Below are positions 39,430-48,755 of a DNA stretch of 64,000 nucleotides, piece by piece. The notes below the pieces were generated by a model that worked only from the letters and a program-made list of their open reading frames with translations, did not search any database and was not told the origin of the DNA. Source of the stretch: Acidobacteriota bacterium (lineage in GTDB: Bacteria > Acidobacteriota > Terriglobia > Bryobacterales > Bryobacteraceae); NCBI GenBank assembly GCA_018268715.1, contig JAFDVZ010000010.1, positions 100,714-164,713 on the forward strand, in the 5' to 3' direction. Numbering within the stretch: the stretch's first letter is position 1; the number at the start of each line of letters is the position of its first letter. The position numbers and the translations under genes are program-made.

Positions 39430-41166
39430 TCACGGCTCCACGCGAGTCGGGATCCGCCCCGTCGTCACCCCGGATTCGTTGAAAGCGTCCACCGTGAAGT
39501 AGTAGGGAGTTCCGATGTTCAGGTCGTGAAGGGCCACTTCCTTCGCGCCTCGGATCTCGAGGTTGTGATACAACTTCTCCGGCGAGACGCCGTAACGGAC
39601 CACATACCCATCGGCGTCCCTTAGCATCTCCCACCGCACCACGGCGTTACGTCTGTCGCTCGAATCACGATGCGCCTCGAACTTCGGCGGAGCGCCCGGC
39701 GATTTTCCTGTTACGCTCCCAAAAACGCGCAGATCTCGGATTGAAAACGGACCGCCGCCGGGCATGTGGACGTTCGTAATCCGCACGTGGCGGGCAAGCA
39801 CCGATTCGGTCAACTGAAGGTAATCGTGCGGGGTGTCGGCGCGGTTGGCGCTCCTGTCCGCCAACATCGTCCAGGTCTTGCCGTCCGTCGACGATTCGAG
39901 CCGGTATTGATGGAACAGGCCGGGCGCTCGCCCCAGCGCCGTCGATTCGTGCTCGGCGAAGTTCACCTGCACGGCTTCAATCCGGCTGGGCTTGCCCAAA
40001 TCCACCGCGAGCCACTCGCCTGCGTCCACCGTGCGAGCGCTCCAGTACGTCCGAACGTCCTCATCGACGCTGTCGCGCGGAGCGTGCCCGTCAAGACTCG
40101 TGGACGCGCTGGCCGCCTTCCCGTAGCTGAGAAGCATCCACCCCGCCAGGTTATTCACTCCGTCCTTACGTTCCGATGGGATCAGCTGCGGATAATCGCC
40201 GAACAGGGTATTCACGCGTAGCTCTCCGTCCTTGTCAAATTCGGCCGGAAAGATGCCCAAACGGCGCTCAAACATGTGCTTGACGGAGATCCGCATCGTG
40301 GCGATGTGCCAGTAGCGGCCATGCTTGTCCACGAAAGTGGCGCTGTGCCCTGCGGCGGGGATGAAGCCCGTTGGCTTGTGGGAGAACGGACTGGACTGCA
40401 CGTAGCTGAACGGCCCTCGCGGACTCTTGCCCACGTAGACGCCATCGGCGTACGTGCGCACTTCCGTGCCGGGGGAGGCGTACTGCAGATAATAGACGCC
40501 GTCGTGCTTGGTCATCCAGGCGCCTTCAATCCAAGGCCCTTCCTGGAAGATGGGACCCGTCATCGCTCCCAGGTTATCGTCGCCGCGCCGCTCCCAGCCG
40601 TGTTGGGCATAGTTCGACCGGAAGCACGCCCACGGGTCTCCGATGCGCCGGAAGCCATTGTTCGGATCGAGTTCCATCCCGGAAATGGCGCCGTTATAAG
40701 ACAGGCCATAGTAGAGGTACACGCGCCCGTCCTCATCGGCAAACAGGTCCGGATCGCCAACGTCGAAGGGCTTGCCGATGTACTCCCACCGCCCGTTCGC
40801 GGGGTCCGAGGTCTTGTACAGGCCGATGTTACAGGCCGTGTAGTAGAGCGCGCCCCGATACTCCATCACGGCCGGCGCGTAGGCTTCGATAGGCAGTCCG
40901 GTCGGCTTCACGAACTTCCAGTCCACCATGTCGCTGGAGCGCCAATAGCCTCCCGATTTCGACGCAAACAGGTAGTATTCGTCTCGGAAAAGCAGCATGA
41001 CGGGATCCGCCGCTTCACGCCTGCTTGGCGGGTCGGGCATGAAGCGGTAGTCGATGTTGATGGGGTTGGCGAAAGTCCTCGGTTTTTTGGCGGGAGGAGC
41101 CGCCAGCAGGCAAACCCCGGCGGCGGACAGCAGGCAGAATGTTGCAAATCGGGGAATCGAACTCAT
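39430..41166 (-). CDS. Secreted GH43-like glycosidase with F5/8C and fibronectin III domains
   Basis: A 578-residue exported protein (signal about 1-22). A five-bladed beta-propeller of the GH43 clan occupies about 30-330, with the general-base Asp in AADPVMLLF and blade motifs such as FDVGDPDLFADEDGRVYLYYG. It is followed by a discoidin/CBM32-like domain (about 340-485) and a fibronectin III domain (about 490-578). It likely acts on arabinose- or xylose-containing plant polysaccharide. It is the third gene of a unit with the second GH43 gene and a transporter. Confidence 0.85.
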   Translation of the reverse strand: MSSIPRFATFCLLSAAGVCLLAAPPAKKPRTFANPINIDYRFMPDPPSRREAADPVMLLFRDEYYLFASKSGGYWRSSDMVDWKFVKPTGLPIEAYAPAVMEYRGALYYTACNIGLYKTSDPANGRWEYIGKPFDVGDPDLFADEDGRVYLYYGLSYNGAISGMELDPNNGFRRIGDPWACFRSNYAQHGWERRGDDNLGAMTGPIFQEGPWIEGAWMTKHDGVYYLQYASPGTEVRTYADGVYVGKSPRGPFSYVQSSPFSHKPTGFIPAAGHSATFVDKHGRYWHIATMRISVKHMFERRLGIFPAEFDKDGELRVNTLFGDYPQLIPSERKDGVNNLAGWMLLSYGKAASASTSLDGHAPRDSVDEDVRTYWSARTVDAGEWLAVDLGKPSRIEAVQVNFAEHESTALGRAPGLFHQYRLESSTDGKTWTMLADRSANRADTPHDYLQLTESVLARHVRITNVHMPGGGPFSIRDLRVFGSVTGKSPGAPPKFEAHRDSSDRRNAVVRWEMLRDADGYVVRYGVSPEKLYHNLEIRGAKEVALHDLNIGTPYYFTVDAFNESGVTTGRIPTRVEP

Positions 41167-41178
41167 GCGACAGGCTCC

Positions 41179-42831
41179 TTAGTTCTCCGGACTCGCGGCG
41201 AAGGGATCGACGAGGTAGGGCCGCTCGCGATATTCGAACCAGTCGACGTCGGCAGGGTGGGCGCCGCCGGCCAAATCCTGGCAGCAGACGCCGATAAACG
41301 CCCCGGTGAAGTTCGGACCGGGAGGTCCGGCTTCGTCCGACACCATGCTCGCATCCAGCAGATTCGGGATGCGAAGCCAACGGCCCTCGCCCGCCTGGAA
41401 CGCGAAGTACAGGCGTTCATGATCGATCTCCACGCGGAGCGTCAGCTTTGCTCCTGTCGGAACCGGATATAGCGTCGACACGACGTCGGGCAGAGCCATG
41501 TCCGGGTTCGACGACATCACCGCGACGTACTTCCCCTGGGCCTCATCGCGCGAAACGAAAAGGTAGTGGAACTTTGAACTGTTGTAGTAGTAGATCAGCC
41601 CGGCCGCGTGCTGGAAATGGGAAGGTTCGAACTCCAGGGCGGCGCTGGCGCTAAAGCAGTGAGCCTGTTGCCGGCGCGCGACCAGGGATTGCCGGAACGG
41701 ACTGCCCGGCGTCTCCTTTCCGAACAATCGCAGGTATCCTGGACGCGCGGTCAGGCTGAACAGCTCATCGGGCCATGGTGAGCGCAGCCACTGGAACTCG
41801 ATCGGCAGTTCCGGTGAATCGAATTCGCTACGGACAGGCGGCGGGGCGAAAGGATGTTGCTCCAGATGGGGAGCCGCCACGTCCAGCGATGGGGCGCCGG
41901 TTCCGTCGGCGGTCGTAAGCCAGCCGTCCTCGGTCCAGGTCATCTTCTGGATGGACGTTTCCCGGCCCAGCGTGCACCGTCCACGGTTCGGCAGGGGACG
42001 TCCGCACAAGTGCACCATGTACGTGTCGCCACGCTCTGTGTCGACCAGGTCCGCATGGCCGGCACGCTGCAACACGGCGTCCGGCCGATCGCGGGCCGTA
42101 AGAATCGGGGAGTTCGGCGCGAGTTCATACGGCCCCTCGATATGACGGGACCGCGCTAGCGTGACGGCATGACCGAAGCCCGTTCCCCCTTCGGCCGTCA
42201 GCAGGTAGTAGAAGCCCCCGCGCTTGTACAGATGGGGCCCTTCGGTGAGGCCGAGCGACGTACCCTCGAAGATCAGCCGGCGTTCCCCAATCAGGCAGCG
42301 ACCCTGGGGCGAGTACTCCTGAAGGACGATTCCCGCGAAACGGTTGCGCCCGGGACGGTGGTCCCACAGCATGTTCACCAGGTGCTTGCGGCCGTCCTCA
42401 TCGTGGAACAGCGACGGATCGAATCCGCTCGAATTGAGGTAGACCGGATCGGACCACTCCCCATCGATCGTCTCACTCGTCACGACATAGTTGTGGAAAT
42501 CGCGGAGCGAGGCTCCCGCGGCGACGCCCATGCTGGGACGGCCGTAGCGCTTCACGTCGGTGTAGACGAGGTAGAACAATCCGGCGTCGTAGCTGAGACA
42601 GGGCGCCCAGACTCCACACGAGTCCGGATCGCCCAGCATGTTGAGCTGGCTTGCACGGCGCAGCGGACGAGTCAGCAGGCGCCAGTGCGCCAGATCCCGC
42701 GAATGGTGGATCTGTACGCCTGGAAACCACTCAAACGTCGAGGTGGCGATGTAGTAATCGCCGCCCACCCGCACGATGGAAGGATCGGGATTGAATCCCG
42801 GCAGGATCGGATTTCGAATCGTTTCAGGCAT
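41179..42831 (-). CDS. GH43 beta-xylosidase / alpha-L-arabinofuranosidase (XynB-like)
   Basis: A 550-residue enzyme with no signal peptide, hence cytoplasmic. The N-terminal propeller (about 1-310) has the base Asp in GFNPDPSIVR, the pKa-modulating Asp in SSGFDPSLFHDEDG and the acid Glu in LTEGPHLYK. A C-terminal concanavalin-like sandwich (about 330-540) is typical of GH43 subfamily 11 xylosidases. It overlaps the transporter gene by 8 bases, which suggests it hydrolyses xylo-oligosaccharides brought in by that transporter. Confidence 0.9.
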   Translation of the reverse strand: MPETIRNPILPGFNPDPSIVRVGGDYYIATSTFEWFPGVQIHHSRDLAHWRLLTRPLRRASQLNMLGDPDSCGVWAPCLSYDAGLFYLVYTDVKRYGRPSMGVAAGASLRDFHNYVVTSETIDGEWSDPVYLNSSGFDPSLFHDEDGRKHLVNMLWDHRPGRNRFAGIVLQEYSPQGRCLIGERRLIFEGTSLGLTEGPHLYKRGGFYYLLTAEGGTGFGHAVTLARSRHIEGPYELAPNSPILTARDRPDAVLQRAGHADLVDTERGDTYMVHLCGRPLPNRGRCTLGRETSIQKMTWTEDGWLTTADGTGAPSLDVAAPHLEQHPFAPPPVRSEFDSPELPIEFQWLRSPWPDELFSLTARPGYLRLFGKETPGSPFRQSLVARRQQAHCFSASAALEFEPSHFQHAAGLIYYYNSSKFHYLFVSRDEAQGKYVAVMSSNPDMALPDVVSTLYPVPTGAKLTLRVEIDHERLYFAFQAGEGRWLRIPNLLDASMVSDEAGPPGPNFTGAFIGVCCQDLAGGAHPADVDWFEYRERPYLVDPFAASPEN

Positions 42832-44071
42832 GCCGCTGCTCCCGTACGACGGTCCACAGAATCGCCGCTCCGATCAGGTCGAATACGCCCAGGCAAACGA
42901 AAAACGGGGTGTAGCCGATACTCGCCACCAGGCCGCCGATCAACAGCGAGAACAGCAACAGGCCCGCGTTTCCGAACGTGCCGCACAGGCCCGCCACGGT
43001 GGCCACTTCGTTTCGCGGGAACAGGTCGGAGGACATGGTGATCACGGTGACCGACAACGTCTGGTGCGCGAAACCGGCAAGGCTGAGGAGCGCGATGGCG
43101 AAGTACGGATTCAGCACCATGCCGGTGAAGCCGACGCCGAGCATCAGAATGGCGCCCACCGTGAAGGCGCCCCTCCGCGCATTAATCAAGCCCACGTTGA
43201 ACCGCTTCTGGAGCCTCATGCTCACCATGCCGCCGAAGATGCAGCCGAGATCCGCGGCCAGAAACGGCATCCACGCAAACAACGCGATCTCCTTCAGGTT
43301 CATGTGGCGTTCCGTGGTGAGATACAGCGGAATCCAGAACGTCAGCGTGCCCCACGTCGGGTCGGCCAGAAAGCGCGGAAGCGCGATGCCCCAGAAGTTA
43401 CGCTGAGTGACGATCTTCAAAATGGACGGTTTGCCCTGCCCAGCCAGATGGCTCTCCTGCCCGGCGGCGATCATGGAGCGCTCATCTTCGGTCAAGGAAG
43501 GATGCCGGCCCGGCGGATGATAAAAGGCGAGCCACAGCCCGACCCAAACCAACCCAATCGCGCCGGTGATGTAGAAAGCCGACTGCCAGCTATTGTTGAG
43601 AATCGCCCAAGCTACCAGCGGCGGCGCCAACATGGATCCGACCGAAGCGCCCACCTGGAACACTCCGCCCGCGACGCCCCGTTCCTTGGCGGGGAACCAC
43701 TCCGCGGTCGCCTTCATCCCCGCCGGATTCGCCGACCCTTCGCAGAACCCGAGTAGTCCGCGCAGGAAGGCGAGCGAGTGCCAGGAGCCGGCCAGCCCGT
43801 GCGCCATGTTAACCACCGCCCAGGCGACCGCAAACAGCGCGAACCCGATTTTCAGCCCCAGCGTGTCGAGCACGTAGCCGCACACCGGCTGCAGCATGAT
43901 CGTGCCCTGGAAGGCTCCGACAATCCACGAGTACTGCTTAGTGCTGATGTGCAGCTGTTCGAGAATGGTCGGCGCCGCGACTGACAGCGTGCTGCGCGTC
44001 AGGTAGTTGATGATCGAGCCCGTCATGATCAGGCCGATCATCCACCACCGAAGTCCCCGTATCTTCGGCAT
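42824..44071 (-). CDS. MFS transporter, anion:cation symporter (ExuT-like) family
   Basis: A 415-residue protein with 12 predicted membrane helices. It carries signatures of the hexuronate/sugar acid transporter group: YLTRSTLSVAAPTI in helix 1, GFCEGSANPAGMKATAEWFP between helices 4 and 5, and ERGVAGGVFQVGASVGSM. It probably imports sugar acids or xylan-derived sugars across the inner membrane. It is first in the unit with two GH43 genes. Confidence 0.88.
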   Translation of the reverse strand: MPKIRGLRWWMIGLIMTGSIINYLTRSTLSVAAPTILEQLHISTKQYSWIVGAFQGTIMLQPVCGYVLDTLGLKIGFALFAVAWAVVNMAHGLAGSWHSLAFLRGLLGFCEGSANPAGMKATAEWFPAKERGVAGGVFQVGASVGSMLAPPLVAWAILNNSWQSAFYITGAIGLVWVGLWLAFYHPPGRHPSLTEDERSMIAAGQESHLAGQGKPSILKIVTQRNFWGIALPRFLADPTWGTLTFWIPLYLTTERHMNLKEIALFAWMPFLAADLGCIFGGMVSMRLQKRFNVGLINARRGAFTVGAILMLGVGFTGMVLNPYFAIALLSLAGFAHQTLSVTVITMSSDLFPRNEVATVAGLCGTFGNAGLLLFSLLIGGLVASIGYTPFFVCLGVFDLIGAAILWTVVREQRHA

Positions 44072-44120
44072 GGCGATCTATCAATGTATCAGCATCGCCA
44101 GCGGGACGCGCGCCAACGTC

Positions 44121-45524
44121 TCAGACGATACCGCGGATGACTTCGCCCACCACTTCCGTAAGCCGCTCCTTGCGCCCCTGATGCAGGTAGCTCAACGAAT
44201 TCTGCTCGAGCCCCAACTGGTTGAGCACAGTGGTGTGGATGTCGCGCAGGTGGTGCGGCTCGCGTACGGCGTTGAGTCCGATGTCGTCCGTCTCACCCAC
44301 CGCGACGCCTCCCTTGACGCCGCCGCCCGCCATCCATGTCGTGAATCCAGTAGGGTTGTGGTCGCGACCCTTACCGCCCTCGGCCTCCGGCGTGCGGCCG
44401 AATTCCCCGCCCCACACCACCAGCGTCGAATTCAGCAGACCGCGCTGCTTCAGATCCTTGAGCAGCCCCGCCACCGGTTTGTCGGTCTTCGCCGCCATCC
44501 GAAGATGGTTCTCCTCGATGTCCTCGTGCGCGTCCCACTGCGAAATGGCCGGGCCGCCCGACACCAGCACGACGAACCGGACGCCCTTCTCCACAAGACG
44601 GCGCGCCAACAGACATCGCCGTCCGAAATCGTCGGTGATGCGATCCCCTACGCCGTACATCCGCTGCACATGTTCGGGCTCCTGCGAGATATCGAAGATC
44701 GCCGGCGCCTCCGTCTGCATCTTGAAGGCGAGGTCGTAGGTGTTCATGCGAGCCTCGAACTCCTCGTCATTCGCCGCCATCCGAGCCTGGTCCAACTGCC
44801 GCACCAGATCGATGGTGCGGCGCCGCTCGACGGCCGTAACGCCCGCCGGCATCTCCAGGTTCAGCACGGGTTTCCTGCCGGGCCGGAAGATCGTGGGCTG
44901 ATAAACGGACGGCAGGAACGCGTTGGCATACACCGGCTGGCCCGCCTCGATGGTGCCTCCAGGCTCAGGGATGACCACGTACCCGGGCAGCGAATCGCTC
45001 TCCGACCCGAGCCCGTACAACACCCAGGACCCCATGCTCGGAAACCCCGGCAGGATCCGTCCCGTGAAGAACTGATACTGCGCCGCCGAATGCACCACCG
45101 CATCCGCCTGGCAGGACCGGATCACGGCCAGATCGTCCACGCATTCGGCCGTGTGCGGCAGTAGGTCGGACACCCACAGGCCGCTCTTCCCGTGCTGACT
45201 GAAGGTCCGCTTCGTGCCGAGCAGACGGGCCGTCCCCTTGATGAACTGCCGTTTCGGCGACCCGAATGAGGCGGGCATGGGCTGCCCGTTCAGCTTGTTG
45301 AGCAGCGGCTTCGGGTCGAACGTTTCCAAATGGCTGGGGCCGCCCGCCATGAACAGCACGATGACGGACTTCGCCTTGGCTTCCAGTTCCGGCGGCTTGG
45401 CGGCCAGCGGGTTGCGAGTGGCGGCCCGCGCGTCCATGGCCGCCACGGCCAGCGCGCCAAAGCCGGCAAACGCGTCGGTCAGGAACTCGCGCCGGTTGCG
45501 GGTGCACTTTACGTGTTCACTCAT
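44121..45524 (-). CDS. DUF1501 family Tat-exported protein
   Basis: A 467-residue protein with a Tat signal (NRREFLTDAF, about 10-33) and a sulfatase/alkaline-phosphatase-like fold. Typical DUF1501 segments are visible (VIVLFMAGGPSHLETFDPK, HGKSGLWVSDLLPH, WGGEFGRTPEAEG, RDHNPTGFTTWMAGGG). The biochemical role is unknown. It follows the DUF1549/DUF1553 gene by 4 bases; this pairing is widespread in Planctomycetes, Verrucomicrobia and Solibacter-type bacteria. Confidence 0.9.
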   Translation of the reverse strand: MSEHVKCTRNRREFLTDAFAGFGALAVAAMDARAATRNPLAAKPPELEAKAKSVIVLFMAGGPSHLETFDPKPLLNKLNGQPMPASFGSPKRQFIKGTARLLGTKRTFSQHGKSGLWVSDLLPHTAECVDDLAVIRSCQADAVVHSAAQYQFFTGRILPGFPSMGSWVLYGLGSESDSLPGYVVIPEPGGTIEAGQPVYANAFLPSVYQPTIFRPGRKPVLNLEMPAGVTAVERRRTIDLVRQLDQARMAANDEEFEARMNTYDLAFKMQTEAPAIFDISQEPEHVQRMYGVGDRITDDFGRRCLLARRLVEKGVRFVVLVSGGPAISQWDAHEDIEENHLRMAAKTDKPVAGLLKDLKQRGLLNSTLVVWGGEFGRTPEAEGGKGRDHNPTGFTTWMAGGGVKGGVAVGETDDIGLNAVREPHHLRDIHTTVLNQLGLEQNSLSYLHQGRKERLTEVVGEVIRGIV

Positions 45525-45528
45525 TGGC

Positions 45529-47481
45529 CTACTCCACGTACAGGAAATCGTTGATCAGGAACATGGCGAGCGCGAACTCGCGCAACTGGTTCCGCTTGAG
45601 AAAGCCGATCGCCGCGCGACGCTCCGCTTCCACGGGCGGCCGTCCCGCGGCCAGCCGGTAGGCCCGGTCCACCTGCCGCGCCGGAGACTCGCCGGCCTCC
45701 ATCCGAAGCCGGGCCGCAAAGGCGACCGACATCTCCTCGGTGAACTTTCCGTTCATCAGCTCCAGCGCCTGAGGGGCGTGCGTGCTCTGTTCCCGTCGCG
45801 CGCAGCTCAGCAGCCGGTCCGGAGAATCGAACACCTCCATCATCGGCAAACGCAGGTTGCGTTTCTCAAACAGGTAGACGCTGCGGCGGCGCTGCTGCTC
45901 GGGATCCGGATTCACGGCCCACTGCGAGGGCTTGTAGATGAGGCTGACCAGTTCCGGCTCAATCGGCGCGATCACGCTCGGGCCGCCCCGCTGCGGATTC
46001 AATTTGCCGCTCACTTGCAGGATCGAATCGCGAATCTGCTCGGCATCCAGGCGCTGACGCGGGAATCGCCACAGCAGGCTGTCGTCGGGGTCCTCTTCTC
46101 GCGCAACGTCCGGAGCCGAGGCAACATACGCCTGCCGGTAGGTCTCCGACAGCAGGATCAGGCGGTGGATCGGCTTGATGCGATAGCCGCCTTCGACAAA
46201 GCGATTGGCCAGCCAATCCAGTAGCTCGGGATGGGAGGGGCGGCTGCCCATGCGGCCGAAATCGTTCGGCGTCGCCACGATGCCCCTGCCGAAGTGCGAC
46301 TGCCAGATGCGGTTCACCATCACCCGCGCCGTCAACGGATTCGATGGGTCGACGATCCAATTGGCGAGCGCCAGGCGGGGCTTCTCCATCCGCTCCGGCC
46401 ACTCCTCGACGCCCGGCGCCAGCAGCACCCCCGGCGGCAGAGGCGCCACCTCATCCCGCGGCGCCGCCGAATTGCCGCGAGCGAGCACGTGCACCGCGAC
46501 GAACTTCGCGGGATCGTCCTCCACGGTGTTCAGCACAGGGAGCGGCGCCGGCTGCTGCAACTCCTTATCCGCGATTCTCCTGGCGACCGAATCCCGCTCC
46601 GCCCCTTCCATGGCGGGCAGCATCTTGCGCAACTGGGCGAGTTCCGCCTCCACTGCCCCGTTGCGCTTCTTCCAGGCCGCTTCCTCCTCCGGCGTGTACA
46701 GCGGAACGTCCTTGTGCTGGGTGGCCGCGAAGAACGCCTGCAGCCGATAGTAGTCCTTCTGGCGAATCGGGTCGAACTTGTGGTCGTGACACCGCGCGCA
46801 GCCCATGGTGAGGCCCATCATGGCGGAGCCGACCACGTTGCTCATCTCAATCAGAACTTCGTTGCGGTTGTAGGCGGCGTCCTGGTTGCCCGCGTTCTTG
46901 CGGAAGGCCCCCAATCGATGAAAACCGCTCGCGATACGCATCTCTTCGCTCGACGGGTCCATCTCATCGCCGGCCAGTTGTTCGCGGAGAAACTGGTCGT
47001 ACGGCTTGTCGCGGTCGAAGGAGCGGATGACGTAATCGCGGTACTTCCACATCGCCGGGCGGTGCGTGTCGTATTCGAAACCGTCGCTTTCGGCGTAACG
47101 CACGACGTCGAACCAGTGCTGCGCGGCCCGTTCGGCGTATTCGGGCGAGGCGAGCAGGCGGTCGACCAGCGCCTCATAGGCCTTTCGCGATGGATCGCGC
47201 ACGAAGCGCTCGACTTGTTCGGGGGTCGGAGGCAGGCCCGTGACATCCAGGTATAGGCGGCGGACCAATGTGCGCGGGTCGGCCGGAAGGGCCGGGCGCA
47301 GCCCCTTCTCGCGCAGTTTCGCGAGGATGAACGCATCCACCGGTTGAGAGGCGCCCGCCGGCGCAGCGGGCGTCGAGCGCGGCCGGAAAGACCAGTGACG
47401 TCGTTCAGCCGCGGTGTAGCTGCCGATGGTGGCGCCCGTCAGCGCGCCGGCGACGAATACCGCAAGAAACCACAATCGCAT
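45529..47481 (-). CDS. DUF1549/DUF1553 domain protein (PSD1 type)
   Basis: A 650-residue exported protein with a signal anchor (about 1-24). DUF1549 occupies about 48-255 and contains CARCHDHKFDPI, a CxxCH motif that can bind c-type haem or metal. DUF1553 occupies about 370-625 (LANWIVDPSNPLTARVMVNR, FGRGIVATPNDFG). The N-terminal cytochrome c domain found in many relatives is absent. The function is unknown; redox or polysaccharide breakdown roles have been proposed for such clusters. It precedes the DUF1501 gene in the same transcript. Confidence 0.9.
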   Translation of the reverse strand: MRLWFLAVFVAGALTGATIGSYTAAERRHWSFRPRSTPAAPAGASQPVDAFILAKLREKGLRPALPADPRTLVRRLYLDVTGLPPTPEQVERFVRDPSRKAYEALVDRLLASPEYAERAAQHWFDVVRYAESDGFEYDTHRPAMWKYRDYVIRSFDRDKPYDQFLREQLAGDEMDPSSEEMRIASGFHRLGAFRKNAGNQDAAYNRNEVLIEMSNVVGSAMMGLTMGCARCHDHKFDPIRQKDYYRLQAFFAATQHKDVPLYTPEEEAAWKKRNGAVEAELAQLRKMLPAMEGAERDSVARRIADKELQQPAPLPVLNTVEDDPAKFVAVHVLARGNSAAPRDEVAPLPPGVLLAPGVEEWPERMEKPRLALANWIVDPSNPLTARVMVNRIWQSHFGRGIVATPNDFGRMGSRPSHPELLDWLANRFVEGGYRIKPIHRLILLSETYRQAYVASAPDVAREEDPDDSLLWRFPRQRLDAEQIRDSILQVSGKLNPQRGGPSVIAPIEPELVSLIYKPSQWAVNPDPEQQRRRSVYLFEKRNLRLPMMEVFDSPDRLLSCARREQSTHAPQALELMNGKFTEEMSVAFAARLRMEAGESPARQVDRAYRLAAGRPPVEAERRAAIGFLKRNQLREFALAMFLINDFLYVE

Positions 47482-47517
47482 GTTGGTGAGGCCCAGGAGA
47501 CTTGTTACTGTATTCTA

Positions 47518-48396
47518 GTGCAAACGCTGATCTCCCGACGCTCTTTTCTCGCCGCAGCCGCCTGCGCTCCCCTGTCGGCCGCCGACACCCCGGTCATCGA
47601 CTTCCACCAGCACACCCACTACTCCGGACGGACCGATGACGAACTGGTGGCCCACCAGCGCACAATGGGAGTCTCGTTGACCGTTCTGCTGCCGGCCGGA
47701 TCAAGATACGGGCTGGCCGCCGACGCCTGGGGAAATGATTCAGTGGTGGCGCTCGCGCGGCGTTACCCGAAGCAGTTCGTGTTCTTTGCGAATGAACTGC
47801 CCGATCTGCCTGAAACCACCGCCGTGCTGGAAAAGTACTTGAAACTCGGGGCCAAAGGAATCGGCGAGCAGAAGTTCCCCGTCGATTGCGATTCAGCCCC
47901 GATGCGGAGGGTGTTTGATGTTGCTCGCGACTACCGTGTGCCGGTGTTGATCCACTTCGAGCACGAGCACTACAACATGGGCATTGAACGTTTTCACAAG
48001 GTGCTCGAAAAGTACCCGGCCGTGAACTTCATCGGACACGCGCAGACGTTCTGGGGCAACATCGACCGGAATCATCAGCAACCGGTCATGTACCCCAAGG
48101 GCCCCGTGACCCCCGGCGGAATTTCGGACCGCCTTCTCGCGGACTACCCGAACATGTGGGGCGACCTTTCAGCGGGTTCGGGACTTAACGCCATGCTGCG
48201 CGATGAGGACCACGCACGGGCATTCCTGGCCCGGCGCCAGGACCGCCTCGTGTGGGCGAGTGATTGCAACGACCGCGAAGGTCGCGGCGAGAAGTGTTCC
48301 GGATCGCAGCAGTTGGCGGCCATTCGACGCCTGGCGCCGGCCGACGCCCTGCCGAAGCTGTTGCGAGGGAACGCCCTAAAACTCTTGAACCTGTAA
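47518..48396 (+). CDS. Tat-exported amidohydrolase-2 family protein
   Basis: A 292-residue TIM-barrel hydrolase. It begins with a Tat-like signal (SRRSFLAAAACAP) followed directly by the metal site DFHQHTHYSG, then HFEHEHY, FIGHAQTFWG and a late WASDCND Asp, the amidohydrolase ligand set. The frame extends far upstream through the opposite-strand gene; the GTG just before QTLISRRSF is chosen because it places the signal at the N-terminus, although the ribosome site (AGGAG) is rather distant. The substrate is unknown. Confidence 0.8.
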   Translation: MQTLISRRSFLAAAACAPLSAADTPVIDFHQHTHYSGRTDDELVAHQRTMGVSLTVLLPAGSRYGLAADAWGNDSVVALARRYPKQFVFFANELPDLPETTAVLEKYLKLGAKGIGEQKFPVDCDSAPMRRVFDVARDYRVPVLIHFEHEHYNMGIERFHKVLEKYPAVNFIGHAQTFWGNIDRNHQQPVMYPKGPVTPGGISDRLLADYPNMWGDLSAGSGLNAMLRDEDHARAFLARRQDRLVWASDCNDREGRGEKCSGSQQLAAIRRLAPADALPKLLRGNALKLLNL

Positions 48397-48407
48397 CGCG
48401 CCAGCCG

Positions 48408-48611
48408 CTAACTGCCCTGCGTGGCGGCCGATGAAAGCGTGGTGGAAACTTTGCTGAAGATCGTGCTGATGCTGTCGGCGACGCCGGGCATGATCGCGCC
48501 CGCGGCCACCGCCACGAATCCCGCCATGAGTGCGTACTCGATGAGATCCTGGCCGTCCTTGTTCTTCCAAACGCCGACCAGCCGTCTCAGGTGAGCCGAA
48601 ATGTTTTTCAT
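48408..48611 (-). CDS. Flp/Fap-type pilin
   Basis: A 67-residue type IVb pilin precursor. After a short positively charged leader comes the processing and N-methylation region KDGQDLIEYALMAGF, then a hydrophobic helix and a short C-terminal tail. The start is moved to the internal ATG preceded by GAGGGAAC. Flp pilins are assembled by Tad machinery for surface attachment. No tad/cpa genes are in the window, so it is an orphan or distant-locus pilin. Confidence 0.88.
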   Translation of the reverse strand: MKNISAHLRRLVGVWKNKDGQDLIEYALMAGFVAVAAGAIMPGVADSISTIFSKVSTTLSSAATQGS

Positions 48612-48755
48612 GGTTCCCTCTTTCTCTGGGCCCATCGATGGGCTCCGTGAGAGCTATCGTCAGGGCGGGGCGGCGACTTCAGATACTAGGGGAATCCTCA
48701 AACAAACCTAGGGTGAAGGGCGCCGAAATCCCGTCCTGCTTGCTTAACCTCGACT